The notes beneath the pieces were generated by a model. That model was not told the DNA's origin, ran no database searches, and saw nothing but the letters and a program-made list of their open reading frames with translations. Position numbers and translations under genes: made by a program. 64,000 bases of DNA, from positions 372,001 to 436,000 of the forward strand of contig NC_018866.1 in assembly GCF_000305775.1 (NCBI RefSeq), in the 5' to 3' direction. Positions 8,639-17,718 of the stretch are shown in pieces. Every line of letters starts with the position of its first letter. Within the stretch, counting starts at the first letter, position 1. This stretch comes from Dehalobacter sp. DCA (GTDB taxonomy: Bacteria > Bacillota > Desulfitobacteriia > Desulfitobacteriales > Syntrophobotulaceae).

Positions 8639-10018
8639 CTATTCACAATAGATACTGCCACCGATAAATTCCCGGAGGATTGAATTTAAGGGGATGTTGG
8701 ATGTGTCCATGGGTTCAAAAAACGACAGAAGATTCAGCAAACGAACGGAAGTATCGTAAAACCTATTTGTTTCCTGAATTTTCTTAAGAAGGGGTTCGGC
8801 AAAGGAACGTAGAGCGTTCATTTCAAAGAGCAGGCTGGAATTAAACATGATATCAGCTTCTTCCTGGTAGCGAAAAACGCTGGTATTTTCCCCGCGTCTG
8901 ACACTTGGCCACTGATTCAGAGTCCGCTCCGGACCAAAGCCCCTGAATTTATCGTCGCGTACAATTCGTCTGATCAGTCTCGCCTCAGTTGTCGGGACGC
9001 GGTTGTGACGGTCGATATTCAGCAGGAAAAGCGCACTGATATAGATTTTAAAGAACGAATTCCTGTTAATGGTGAGCAAACCTGGGTTCAGGGCATGAAG
9101 GCCTTCGACCAGCAGGATATTGTCCGAGTCGAGACGGATATCATTTCCGTCCGGATTTCTCTTTCCGGTGAAAAAGTTAAATACCGGCGTCTGGACCGTT
9201 TCTCCCATAATCAGCTTATCCAGATGTTCATTGAGCAGCGCAAGGTCCAGGGAATATAGGGTATCAAAATCCAGCTGTCCGGAAGCATCACGCGGAATGT
9301 TTTCCCGATTCAGGTAATAGTTGTCCAGAGATAAGGAAATCGGTTTTAGGCCGTTGACGATCAGCTGAGTCGAGAGACGATGGGTAAAGGTCGTCTTCCC
9401 TGACGAGGATGGTCCTGAAATCAGCACGATTCTGACATTTTTATTTTCATTGGTTATGATATCCGCAATGTCCGCAATCTTTTTCTCCTGGAGAGCTTCA
9501 GCAATGTTAATGAGATCGATGGAGCGGCCGTTTCTGATATAGGAATTCACGTCCTTGACCTCAGCCAGATCCAGGATTTCAAGCCAGCGTTGCGTTTCCG
9601 TATAGGTTGCTGAAAGTTTTTTGGGAAGAACAAAGTCTGCCAAATAACCGGATTCATCGGAAAAATCCAGGATAAATCCCGGCTGAAAAGGAATAAGCCG
9701 GAAATCCTTGATAGCAGAAGTATCCTCGAAGGCGGCATAAATTGATTTAATAATGGTTTCATCCAATTTATAGATATGAAAACTCTCATCTTTCCCTAAA
9801 AATTTAATGAAATTTTTATGAGTAGCCCAGTTCTTTAGTGTTGTTTCAATCAATCTGACTTCTCTGGGAGAGACCAGGGAGCCGGAAAATTCACAATAAA
9901 CGCCGTCAAGAATGGAATATGGAATCTTCAGTATTTCTTCGGGGAAAAGTTCCTGGATCACCTTGATTAAGCCAAGCAGCAAAGTCTGTCTGTATTTGCG
10001 GGTGAAATTATCTTTCAT
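8639..10018 (-). CDS. Uridine kinase / phosphoribulokinase-family nucleotide-binding protein with N-terminal extension
   Basis: 459 residues. The P-loop GPSSSGKT is at about 202-209, followed by SLDNYYLNR and VEGLHALNP, as in uridine kinases and phosphoribulokinases. The first 195 residues are an extra domain of unknown role, and the protein is about twice the length of a normal Udk (around 210 residues). This long form is widespread in Firmicutes and its substrate is uncertain. The ATG at 10018 has AAGG nine bases upstream; ATG 10066 is a longer alternative with a poorer site. It precedes nth on the minus strand. Confidence 0.8.
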   Translation of the reverse strand: MKDNFTRKYRQTLLLGLIKVIQELFPEEILKIPYSILDGVYCEFSGSLVSPREVRLIETTLKNWATHKNFIKFLGKDESFHIYKLDETIIKSIYAAFEDTSAIKDFRLIPFQPGFILDFSDESGYLADFVLPKKLSATYTETQRWLEILDLAEVKDVNSYIRNGRSIDLINIAEALQEKKIADIADIITNENKNVRIVLISGPSSSGKTTFTHRLSTQLIVNGLKPISLSLDNYYLNRENIPRDASGQLDFDTLYSLDLALLNEHLDKLIMGETVQTPVFNFFTGKRNPDGNDIRLDSDNILLVEGLHALNPGLLTINRNSFFKIYISALFLLNIDRHNRVPTTEARLIRRIVRDDKFRGFGPERTLNQWPSVRRGENTSVFRYQEEADIMFNSSLLFEMNALRSFAEPLLKKIQETNRFYDTSVRLLNLLSFFEPMDTSNIPLNSILREFIGGSIYCE

Positions 10019-10285
10019 CGTATTTCGCCTTGCTTTCTGGTTGATTTGAGGAATGTCAAGCCACATGAGTCATTTTATCCAGTGCATCAGTCGCTTATCC
10101 AATATATTCTTGCTCAGGCGTAAAATACCTTGTCTTGTGTTCAAAATAATACAGGATAATCCTTGATAGTTAAGCAGGATTCTATTATAGTTATATTGTT
10201 TTTACGTGTCTTTTCATATAAAATCAAGTAAAATATCAATTATTGATGATTGAAATATTGCACAGTGATTATTGGAGGAGAAAAA

Positions 10286-11767
10286 ATGTATCTTAGTACC
10301 CGCGGCAACATTGATGCTCAGACCTCTGCCCAGGCGATTGCTCTAGGAATGGTACCTCAGGGAGGACTATTTGTTCCTCAGGAGATCCCCTGCGTGGATT
10401 GGAAACAATATGCCAACTGCAGTTACGCCGAGCTTGCGCTGCAAATTATGAAGCTGTATTGCGGAGATCTACCGGCAGGAACGCTGGAAGAGGCAGTTAA
10501 AGTATACGGAGACGGACGTTTTGATACGTCAAACCCCGCACCGCTTGTTGAAGTCGACGGCTGCGGGATGCTGGAACTCTGGCACGGCCCGACCGCTGCT
10601 TTTAAAGATATGGCCCTGCAGGTGTTGCCTTATCTGCTTACTGCAAGTATTAAAGAACTTGGACTTGATGTGGAAGTTCTGATTCTTACGGCGACTTCTG
10701 GAGATACCGGCAAGGCCGCCTTGGACGGATTTAAGGATGTTCCGGGTACTCGGATTGTGGTTTTTTATCCCGACGGCGGCGTTAGCGCTGTGCAGGAACG
10801 CCAGATGGTTACAACAGGTGGAGGAAATACTTTCGTTGTGGCGATCAACGGAAATTTTGACGAGTGCCAGACTGCAGTTAAAAAGATTTTTTCATCTGAA
10901 GAACTGCGCCAAAAACTGAATGCCAGCCATATGGTTTTCTCCTCAGCGAATTCCATCAACTGGGGAAGACTGCTGCCGCAGATTGTTTATTATTTCTGGG
11001 CCTATCTCGAGGCAGTAAGACTCGGAAAAACTGCTGCGGAAGAGAAAATCAACATCGTGGTTCCCACGGGTAATTTTGGCAATATTCTGGCAGCTTATTA
11101 TGCTAAGAGAATGGGACTGCCACTGGGCAGGCTGATTTGTGCATCGAATAAAAACAATGTGCTTACGGACTTCTTCACTGCCGGAACTTATGAAAGCAAT
11201 CGTCCGTTTTATCTGACTTCGTCACCTTCAATGGACATCCTTATTTCCAGCAATTTTGAGCGCTTTTTGTTTGAAGTATCCGGAAGAGATGCCGGCAAGA
11301 TCAGTAGCTGGTTCAAACGTCTCTCCAGCGAAGGGAAGTTCAGTGCGGATCCGGATACTTTGACTGCCTGTAGGGAGAATATGATCGCTGGCTGGACGGA
11401 TGAAGAGGGTGTTTTCGAAACCATCAAAAAAGTGTATGAAGAAGACAACTATCTGCTGGACCCGCATACGGCTGTCGCGATGAAGGTTTACAACGATTAT
11501 CGAGAAAACAGCGGGGACAAAACCTTTACTGTCCTGACTTCAACGGCGAGTCCTTTCAAGTTTGCTCAAAGCGTGCTGACAGCAATTGCCGGTGACAGGT
11601 ACAGAGAATGTGACCCCTGGGAAGCGTTGACCAGGCTCAGCGCTTTGACGGGCTGGGATATCCCTTCCGGGCTACAGGGTTTAAGAGAGAAGTCTGCCCA
11701 GGAGGTATACCGGTGCCAGCCGGAGGAAATTACCGCTTATCTGGAAAGGAAATTTCTCAAGGACTAG
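10286..11767 (+). CDS. thrC: Threonine synthase
   Basis: 493 residues, the size of the fungal/proteobacterial-type ThrC. This PLP enzyme converts O-phosphohomoserine to threonine. It has the N-terminal YLSTRG, the PLP lysine Lys107 in HGPTAAFKDMALQ, the phosphate-binding TATSGDTGKAAL, and PTGNFGNILAAYYAKRMGLP. ATG 10286 has a perfect GGAGGAG site; the longer frame from 10250 lacks one. It appears monocistronic. Its TAG stop lies at the very edge of a family A repeat element, which therefore supplies the stop codon and 3' end. Confidence 0.95.
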   Translation: MYLSTRGNIDAQTSAQAIALGMVPQGGLFVPQEIPCVDWKQYANCSYAELALQIMKLYCGDLPAGTLEEAVKVYGDGRFDTSNPAPLVEVDGCGMLELWHGPTAAFKDMALQVLPYLLTASIKELGLDVEVLILTATSGDTGKAALDGFKDVPGTRIVVFYPDGGVSAVQERQMVTTGGGNTFVVAINGNFDECQTAVKKIFSSEELRQKLNASHMVFSSANSINWGRLLPQIVYYFWAYLEAVRLGKTAAEEKINIVVPTGNFGNILAAYYAKRMGLPLGRLICASNKNNVLTDFFTAGTYESNRPFYLTSSPSMDILISSNFERFLFEVSGRDAGKISSWFKRLSSEGKFSADPDTLTACRENMIAGWTDEEGVFETIKKVYEEDNYLLDPHTAVAMKVYNDYRENSGDKTFTVLTSTASPFKFAQSVLTAIAGDRYRECDPWEALTRLSALTGWDIPSGLQGLREKSAQEVYRCQPEEITAYLERKFLKD

Positions 11768-11926
11768 TACCTTGTAACACCTAAAATTATCATATAATGG
11801 CGTGCAGATTTCTTGTAAGACAAGGCGGAGGATTGAGGCATACCGAGCGTATGGTGATTGACGACAACGCAGGATTACAAGAAATATGCCGTCAGGATAG
11901 ATAAGATTTAGGTGTTACATGGTACT
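11766..11926. repeat. Inverted-repeat element, family A copy 1 (161 bp)
   Basis: The ends AGTACCTTGTAACACCTAAA and, from the other strand, AGTACCATGTAACACCTAAA are inverted repeats. The similarity continues imperfectly inward for about 45 bases on each side (both arms reach ATTTCTTGTAA). The centre is about 60 bases without an ORF. The same ends occur at 15104-15158 and 36855-36961. This has the structure of a MITE or palindromic intergenic repeat. It begins inside the thrC stop codon. Confidence 0.75.
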
Positions 11927-11958
11927 AGCACCTATGTTGGACATATTTGGAGTTGCAC

Positions 11959-11987
11959 TTGCATTTAAAAATATCATCAAGTAAAAT
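11959..11987 (+). promoter_or_regulatory. Putative sigma-A promoter of the acsA leader
   Basis: TTGCAT (11959-11964), 17-base spacer, TAAAAT (11982-11987). Transcription would start near 11994, exactly at the first hairpin of the leader upstream of acsA. Assigned by consensus only. Confidence 0.45.
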
Positions 11988-11993
11988 AATTAA

Positions 11994-12309
11994 TTGGAAG
12001 GATGGGGAACCTTCCTGGGAGAAAAGGTGGACGAGGTGGCTGAAACAGGCAGTGGAACGTACGCTGCCTGTTTCACTTATTAATCTATAAGCAGGAATGA
12101 ATGAGGAATGAATGATCAGATGAGAAGCAAGATATTTAAAGACACATCAAGATAACAAAGAAATCTGGGGATACCGGCGAAGGCCGGTATTTTGCGTTTA
12201 ACCCTTAAATACGGGCAATTGGCTCCAAAGCAGACGATTCGGGCAGCCGGTTATGATATGATGAAAAAAATAAAAAATTATCGTTGGGTCGGTAAGGAGG
12301 AAAAACGAG
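11994..12309 (+). ncRNA. Structured 5' leader of acsA, possible attenuator or riboswitch
   Basis: About 315 bases lie between the putative promoter and acsA. Hairpin 1 is GGAAGG/CCTTCC (11996-12015). Hairpin 2 has a 12-bp perfect stem around GAAACAGGCAG / CTGCCTGTTTC (12041-12075, 11-base loop). Hairpin 3 is ATACCGGC-GAAG-GCCGGTAT (12171-12190) followed by TTTGCGTTT, terminator-like. A terminator-like hairpin inside a long leader suggests premature-termination control, but no known riboswitch consensus was recognised. A coding function is excluded by the absence of a reasonable ORF. Confidence 0.4.
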
Positions 12310-14241
12310 ATGTCCAAAGAGATTACCCAAAGTTCAGAAAATAAACACGTCTTTCAGAGTTCAGCGGAATTCAGGAAAGATGCCCTCATTTCCGACCCGG
12401 GCATTTATCAAAAGGCAGAAGACAGACTGGCTTTTTGGGAAGAGAGGGCTTCAACGCTTAGTTGGTTCAAAAAATGGGATACTGTTCTGGAGTGGAATCC
12501 GCCATTTGCCAAATGGTTTAACGGCGGTAAACTCAATGCGTCTTACAATTGTTTGGATCGGCATTTAGCCGGGCCCCGGGCGGATAAAAATGCCATTGTT
12601 TTTGAAGGCGAAAATGGTGATACCCAAATGCTCACCTATAGGGAGCTGCATCATGAAGTCAGCAAATTTGCGGGGGTACTTCGCTCTCTCGGTGTGAAAA
12701 AGGGGGATGTTGTCACTATCTATTTGCCGATGATTACGGAAGCAGTCGTTGCCATGATGGCCTGCTCCAGAATCGGAGCGCCGCACAGTGTGGTCTTCGG
12801 CGGATTCAGCGCTGAGGCCATTCGGGACAGAATCAATGATGCTAAATCGAAGATTGTGATTACGGCTGATGCCGGCTATCGCCGCGGAAAGGTTCTTCCG
12901 CTCAAAGAAAATGTCGATGAGGCTCTGAAAGGTGTCGCGGAAATCGATAAAGTCATCGTGGTCAGACGGGTAGGCCTAGATAATGCCGTACAAGGAGAAA
13001 GAGATGTCTGGTATCATGAGCTGATGAAGGATGCTGCAGCCGATTGTCCGGCTGAAGAAATGGATGCGGAAGATATTTTGTTCATCCTATATACGAGCGG
13101 CACCACCGGAAAGCCTAAAGGCGTTGTGCATACGACCGGAGGTTATCTGACAGGGGTTTCGACGACCCATCAGTATGTTTTTGATCTGAAGGAAAACGAT
13201 ATTTACTGGTGTACGGCGGATATCGGCTGGATCACAGGCCACAGCTATCTGGTATATGGACCGCTGGCCAACGGTGCGACGATATTCCTCTTTGAAGGAA
13301 CGCCTGACTACCCTGCGAAGGACAGATACTGGGAACTGATTGAAAAGTACGGGGTAACCATTCTGTATACCGCGCCTACGGCAATCAGGACCTTTATGAA
13401 ATGGGGAGAAAGCTATCCCCAGAAAAGAAACTTGACTAGCCTAAGGCTCCTCGGGACGGTTGGAGAACCGATCAATCCTGAAGCCTGGTTATGGTATCAC
13501 AAGCATATCGGCGGAGAAAGATGCCCGATCGTCGATACTTGGTGGCAGACTGAAACAGGAATGATTATGATTTCAGCTCTGCCAGGAGTAACCGACATGA
13601 AGCCTGGCTCCTGTTCTGTGCCTTTCCCGGGTGTCAAAGTCGAAATATTGAACAGATCCGGACAGCCGGTTCAAAACGGAGAGGTTGGATTCGTTGCGAT
13701 CACGGAACCCTGGCCGGCAATGCTCAGAACGGTTTATGGTGATGACAAGCGCTATAAGGATACCTACTGGGGTACATGGCCAGACAGATACTTTGCCGGG
13801 GACGGGGCCAAAGTCGATGAAGACGGTTATTTCTGGATTATCGGCAGAGTCGATGATGTCATCAATGTTTCTGGGCATCGAATCGGTACGGCAGAAGTTG
13901 AAAGCGCCCTTGTTGAGCATCCGGCTGTGGCAGAGGCTGCCTGCATCGGTAAAAGCCATGAAGTTAAAGGGCAGGCAATCGCAGCTTTCGTCACTCTCCG
14001 TGAAGGGGTTGCAGCTAGGGAAGACCTGGTGAACGAACTTAAGAATCATGTTGCGGCCAAAATCGGGGCAATAGCCAGACCTGATGAAATTCATCTTACG
14101 GAAGAATTGCCAAAAACCCGCAGTGGAAAAATTATCCGCAGAATTTTGAGGGACATCGCTGAAGGGCGGGCAATCGGTGATACAACGACCCTTGCCGATG
14201 CCTCAGCAGTTGAAGCGCTGCAGCAGATTGGGAAGCAGTAA
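12310..14241 (+). CDS. acsA: Acetyl-CoA synthetase (AMP-forming)
   Basis: 643 residues, normal length. It activates acetate to acetyl-AMP and then acetyl-CoA. The AMP-binding motif [11 protein letters not shown] is at 261-271; DTWWQTETG and the YFAGDGA / [15 protein letters not shown] hinge region are present. The C-terminal [11 protein letters not shown] contains Lys607, the residue acetylated and inactivated by AcuA/Pat-type enzymes. An acuA-like gene lies 5.7 kb downstream. Translation starts at ATG 12310 with AAGGAGG. It is preceded by a structured leader and followed by a strong hairpin, so it is probably monocistronic. Confidence 0.95.
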   Translation: MSKEITQSSENKHVFQSSAEFRKDALISDPGIYQKAEDRLAFWEERASTLSWFKKWDTVLEWNPPFAKWFNGGKLNASYNCLDRHLAGPRADKNAIVFEGENGDTQMLTYRELHHEVSKFAGVLRSLGVKKGDVVTIYLPMITEAVVAMMACSRIGAPHSVVFGGFSAEAIRDRINDAKSKIVITADAGYRRGKVLPLKENVDEALKGVAEIDKVIVVRRVGLDNAVQGERDVWYHELMKDAAADCPAEEMDAEDILFILYTSGTTGKPKGVVHTTGGYLTGVSTTHQYVFDLKENDIYWCTADIGWITGHSYLVYGPLANGATIFLFEGTPDYPAKDRYWELIEKYGVTILYTAPTAIRTFMKWGESYPQKRNLTSLRLLGTVGEPINPEAWLWYHKHIGGERCPIVDTWWQTETGMIMISALPGVTDMKPGSCSVPFPGVKVEILNRSGQPVQNGEVGFVAITEPWPAMLRTVYGDDKRYKDTYWGTWPDRYFAGDGAKVDEDGYFWIIGRVDDVINVSGHRIGTAEVESALVEHPAVAEAACIGKSHEVKGQAIAAFVTLREGVAAREDLVNELKNHVAAKIGAIARPDEIHLTEELPKTRSGKIIRRILRDIAEGRAIGDTTTLADASAVEALQQIGKQ

Positions 14242-14297
14242 GAGAGCAGGTATTAAGATTAAGCATTACGAGCAGGTACAAATGTTCCGGCTAAAAT

Positions 14298-14352
14298 AAG
14301 CAAGGAGCACCCGCTGCTGTCATAAACAGTCAGGAGGTGCTCTTTGCTTTGT
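14298..14352 (+). terminator. Intrinsic terminator-like hairpin after acsA
   Basis: A 14-bp stem (14298-14311 with 14336-14349, core AGCACC/GGTGCT with one G-T wobble) and a 24-base loop, ending in TTTGCTTTG. It marks the end of the acsA transcript. Confidence 0.55.
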
Positions 14353-14517
14353 ATGCCTTATGAACATCAATTGCTTTCTTAATTGGACTGCTGCTTGTCA
14401 TGTCATAGATCTCTGTTTCCTGATATACAACATTATTTTAGGACTGTCATTTGCATAATAATTCCGAAAAGCAGGAATGATTAATATCAGTATTCTCTTA
14501 GTAAAGGAGCACGTTTA

Positions 14518-14997
14518 ATGGCTGTAAAATTCATTCCGATGGTCTATACATTTATTTTTGCATTAATTATGTTTGCGGTTGTTCCGAGAGCAGAAATTCG
14601 GAGATTATCGATCTACGCAATCATATTTGGAGCTATATTTGATGTTATTGCAGCGAGCATCGGTTATTTGACCGGGAAGTTCGGGTATATTGACTACCAG
14701 GAGTTTGGGGTAATGGCCTTGCATTTTTTTGCTCCGATTTCCTGGGCAATATATTATGTTTTATACTTCTACTTTTTGCCTGAGAAAAATATTTACCGCT
14801 ATATTTATGTTTTATCCGGGATATTTTATAGTGTGATGTTTTCTCAAGTAATCAGTAAACTGGGCATTTTAAGACCGGGCGAACTGCTGATCTATCCCAT
14901 CGCTCTTTTTTGCATCTGGTTTCCATTGGCTACTTGGGGCTATTTAAAACTTGTTGATCGGGACAAGAAACGAAGTGCTAAAGTAAAAGTTACTTAA
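14518..14997 (+). CDS. Five-helix integral membrane protein of unknown function (CBO0543-like)
   Basis: 159 residues with about five membrane helices (roughly 5-22, 28-50, 65-85, 95-115, 125-145) and a short charged C-terminus. The size and helix pattern, including the FGVMALHFFAPISWAIYYV segment, resemble the CBO0543 family of small clostridial and bacillar membrane proteins, which has no known role. The start ATG has AAAGGAG at good spacing. It stands alone between acsA and the CYTH gene. Confidence 0.55.
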   Translation: MAVKFIPMVYTFIFALIMFAVVPRAEIRRLSIYAIIFGAIFDVIAASIGYLTGKFGYIDYQEFGVMALHFFAPISWAIYYVLYFYFLPEKNIYRYIYVLSGIFYSVMFSQVISKLGILRPGELLIYPIALFCIWFPLATWGYLKLVDRDKKRSAKVKVT

Positions 14998-15103
14998 TTC
15001 TAAATTGAACCTTATGGATATTAAAAATATATATCAAATAAATAGACGTATATAAACCATGGGAAATTTAAAGTATAATGAAGTTAATGAGATGAATCAC
15101 AGT

Positions 15104-15158
15104 AGTACCATGTCAGCCCTAAATCTTATATTATAATTTTAGGGGTTAACATGGTACT
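15104..15158. repeat. Inverted-repeat element, family A copy 2 (55 bp, ends only)
   Basis: AGTACCATGTCAGCCCTAAA and, on the other strand, AGTACCATGTTAACCCCTAAA flank only about 10 bases, so this is a bare hairpin made of the family A ends with the interior missing. It lies immediately upstream of the CYTH gene and may form a hairpin in its 5' leader. Confidence 0.7.
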
Positions 15159-15178
15159 TGTATGGGAGTTGGGAGATA

Positions 15179-15667
15179 GTGGGATTGGAGATCGAACGCA
15201 AGTATCTTGTTCATCAGCATCTTCTGCCGGAATTGAAGGAAGGGGAACGGATGATTCAAGGTTATCTTTCGGAAAAACCATCGGTCAGGTTCAGAATCAA
15301 AGGGAATCAAATGATGTTGACAATCAAGGATTATTATACGAAAAACAGGCGGTTTGAGTTGGAGACTCCGGCCAAGGAAGTAACGGAGGAAGAGGTTCGG
15401 AAGCTTATGTCCCTGGCAATAAGCCCGCCAATCATTAAGACGAGATATACAGTGAAGAGCGGTCAGGGAATAATCTGGGAGATTGATGTTTATGAAGAGG
15501 AAAATACCGGCTTGATTACGGTGGATGCAGAAATTCCGCAGGAAGATTATCCGCTGGAATTTCCGGAATGGGTTGCCGGTGACCGTGAAATAACCGGTGA
15601 GAAGCGCTACACAAATCTTAATCTTGGCAGGAAGCCTTATACAACATGGGCAGATTTAGCCGAATAA
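15179..15667 (+). CDS. CYTH domain protein (triphosphate-metabolising fold)
   Basis: 162 residues from GTG 15179. The N-terminal EIERKYLV is the CYTH signature (ExExK-type), followed by alternating charged strands with RFRIKGNQMMLTIKDYY and EIDVYEEENTGLITVDAEI, as in inorganic triphosphatase or adenylate-cyclase class IV folds that bind triphosphates and divalent metals in a tunnel. Substrate is unproven; small bacterial CYTH proteins often hydrolyse tripolyphosphate. TTG 15185, nine bases after GGGAG, is an equally good start. It follows a family A hairpin and ends at a terminator. Confidence 0.85.
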   Translation: MGLEIERKYLVHQHLLPELKEGERMIQGYLSEKPSVRFRIKGNQMMLTIKDYYTKNRRFELETPAKEVTEEEVRKLMSLAISPPIIKTRYTVKSGQGIIWEIDVYEEENTGLITVDAEIPQEDYPLEFPEWVAGDREITGEKRYTNLNLGRKPYTTWADLAE

Positions 15668-15671
15668 TAAG

Positions 15672-15713
15672 ATACCAGCCTGTTTTGTTTTAGACAGACT
15701 GGTATTTTTCTTA
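15672..15713 (+). terminator. Intrinsic terminator after the CYTH gene
   Basis: ATACCAGCCTGT pairs with ACAGACTGGTAT (one mismatch, 10-base loop) and is followed by TTTTTCTT, a canonical rho-independent terminator. Confidence 0.8.
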
Positions 15714-15904
15714 TTCGGCTTAGATGATAAAACGTTTTACGATATCATTCAGGTTTTGCATTAACGATATATTTTATCCAATACCTTTATCCAATACCTT
15801 TTGATGGGCACAAACAATTTCGTTATAATTTGCTTCAACAAATTAGTAATTTTTTCTTTTACTGTGTATAATATTTGGAAGATCAATTTTATGGAGGGAT
15901 CAGT

Positions 15905-17704
15905 TTGTCAGAAACCTTACGTTCAAGGGAAGAAATCTCACAGGAATATAAATGGAGACTCGAAGATATTTTTGCCAGTGATCAGGACTGGGAGAAAATG
16001 TTTAGCGAAACAGAAAAGATGATTGGGCTTTCCGCAAAATATCAGGGACAGCTTGCCGGCGGTGCGGACATTTTTGTTGAATGTATGGAATGGGCGGACC
16101 GTTTCAGCCTGAACCTGGAAGACCTGTTTACGTACGCCCGGATGAGAAGGGATGAAGATAACCGGATTTCCCGTTACCAGGGGATGACAGACCGGGCGAC
16201 AATGCTTTCAGTACAGGCCGGAAGCGCCTTGTCATTTATTGTTCCGGAAATCCTGGCTATTCCGGATGAACGCTTTAGTGAGATCCGTCAGGATGAGAGA
16301 TTGCAGGTTTATCATCATTACCTGGAAAATATCCTGAGACAAAAACAGCATGTCTTAAGCCTGGCTGAGGAAAAAATCCTGGCTGAAACCGGCGAACTGG
16401 CTTCAGCACCAAGCACGATTTTCAGCATGGCCAACGATGCGGATCTGAAAATCGGCCCGATCAAGGATGAAGAAGGCCGGGAAATTGAACTGACCAAGGG
16501 AAATTTTATCCGGTATATGGAAAGCAAAGACCGTAGAGTCAGACAGGATGCATTTACAACGCTTTATGCGGCTTACGGCAAACAAATAAACTCCTGGGCG
16601 GCGATGCTCGGAGCGAGTGTCAAGGCCGATGTTTTTTATTCAAGGGTCAGACACTATGATTCTGCGATTCAAAGCGCTCTTGACGACGACAAAGTGCCAC
16701 TTCCCGTTTATGACGCGCTGATACAGACAGTTCATGATTATTTGCCGCAGTTTCAACGGTATATTCAGCTGCGCAAAAAAGTCCTCGGCGTTGCAGAGCT
16801 GCATATGTATGATATTTATGTTCCTTTCGTCCCTGAAATGGATGCGCATATTCCGTTTGAGGAAGCGAAGTCCATTGTACGCGAAGGGCTTAAACCTTTG
16901 GGAGAAGAGTATCTGGAGATTCTGGACGAAGGATTCCGTTCCGGCTGGATTGATATCTATGAAAACATCGGCAAAACAAGCGGAGGCTACTCCTGGGGCA
17001 CGTACAGCTCCCATCCTTATGTTTTGCTGAACCATCAGAACACGCTGGATTCCCTGTTTACCCTGGCCCATGAAATGGGGCATTCCCTGCACACGTATTT
17101 ATCGAATAAAAACCAGACTCATATTTATGCAGGATATAAAATATTTGTGGCCGAGGTTGCTTCCACACTGAACGAATCCCTGGTTATGCGTCATATGATC
17201 AATGCCTCGAATGACAGTAAAATGAAGGCCTATCTGATTAATCATTATCTGGAGCAATTTAGGGGGACCGTGTTCAGGCAGACCATGTTTGCAGAGTTTG
17301 AAAAGGAAATCCATGCTGCAGCCGAACGGAATGAATCCCTCACGGCAGACCACCTGTCCAAAATTTACCGGGACCTGAACCTGAAATATTTTGGGTCCGA
17401 CATTGTCTTGGATGAACAGATCAATATGGAATGGACACGGATTCCGCATTTTTATAATGCTTTCTATGTTTATAAGTATGCGACAGGATTTTCAGCAGCG
17501 ACGGCTCTCGCACAGCAAATCGTGCAGGAAGGGGAACCTGCTGTACAGCGGTATCTGGCGTTTTTGTCCAGCGGAGGCTCAGATTATCCGATCGAACTTC
17601 TGCGCCAAGCCGGAGTCGATATGGAAAAACCTGAACCGGTCAAGCAGGCGCTGGATGTTTTCGTGGAGCTGCTCGACCAGCTGGAGAAACTTGTCGGCGA
17701 ATAA
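15905..17704 (+). CDS. pepF: Oligoendopeptidase F (M3B zinc peptidase)
   Basis: 599 residues, the usual PepF size. This cytosolic metallopeptidase cuts short oligopeptides. The zinc site is AHEMGHSLH, with His389, Glu390 and His393, and the third ligand region follows as FVAEVASTLNE. The N-terminal helical domain and C-terminal GSDYPIELLRQAGVDM tail are typical of the family. TTG 15905 lies six bases after GGAGGG and is preferred over the longer frame from 15875. Its stop codon TAA is followed directly by the ribosome site of the Mrp gene, suggesting co-transcription. Confidence 0.93.
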   Translation: MSETLRSREEISQEYKWRLEDIFASDQDWEKMFSETEKMIGLSAKYQGQLAGGADIFVECMEWADRFSLNLEDLFTYARMRRDEDNRISRYQGMTDRATMLSVQAGSALSFIVPEILAIPDERFSEIRQDERLQVYHHYLENILRQKQHVLSLAEEKILAETGELASAPSTIFSMANDADLKIGPIKDEEGREIELTKGNFIRYMESKDRRVRQDAFTTLYAAYGKQINSWAAMLGASVKADVFYSRVRHYDSAIQSALDDDKVPLPVYDALIQTVHDYLPQFQRYIQLRKKVLGVAELHMYDIYVPFVPEMDAHIPFEEAKSIVREGLKPLGEEYLEILDEGFRSGWIDIYENIGKTSGGYSWGTYSSHPYVLLNHQNTLDSLFTLAHEMGHSLHTYLSNKNQTHIYAGYKIFVAEVASTLNESLVMRHMINASNDSKMKAYLINHYLEQFRGTVFRQTMFAEFEKEIHAAAERNESLTADHLSKIYRDLNLKYFGSDIVLDEQINMEWTRIPHFYNAFYVYKYATGFSAATALAQQIVQEGEPAVQRYLAFLSSGGSDYPIELLRQAGVDMEKPEPVKQALDVFVELLDQLEKLVGE

Positions 17705-17718
17705 TGGAGGTAAAAAAA

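Noticed and set aside
12040..12080. T-box-like antiterminator before acsA
   Set aside because: The TGGAAC piece resembles only part of the T-box sequence, and acsA is not an amino-acid or tRNA synthetase gene.
15151..15357. Frame overlapping the CYTH gene in another phase
   Set aside because: The CYTH frame has a full domain signature; this one has no family feature.
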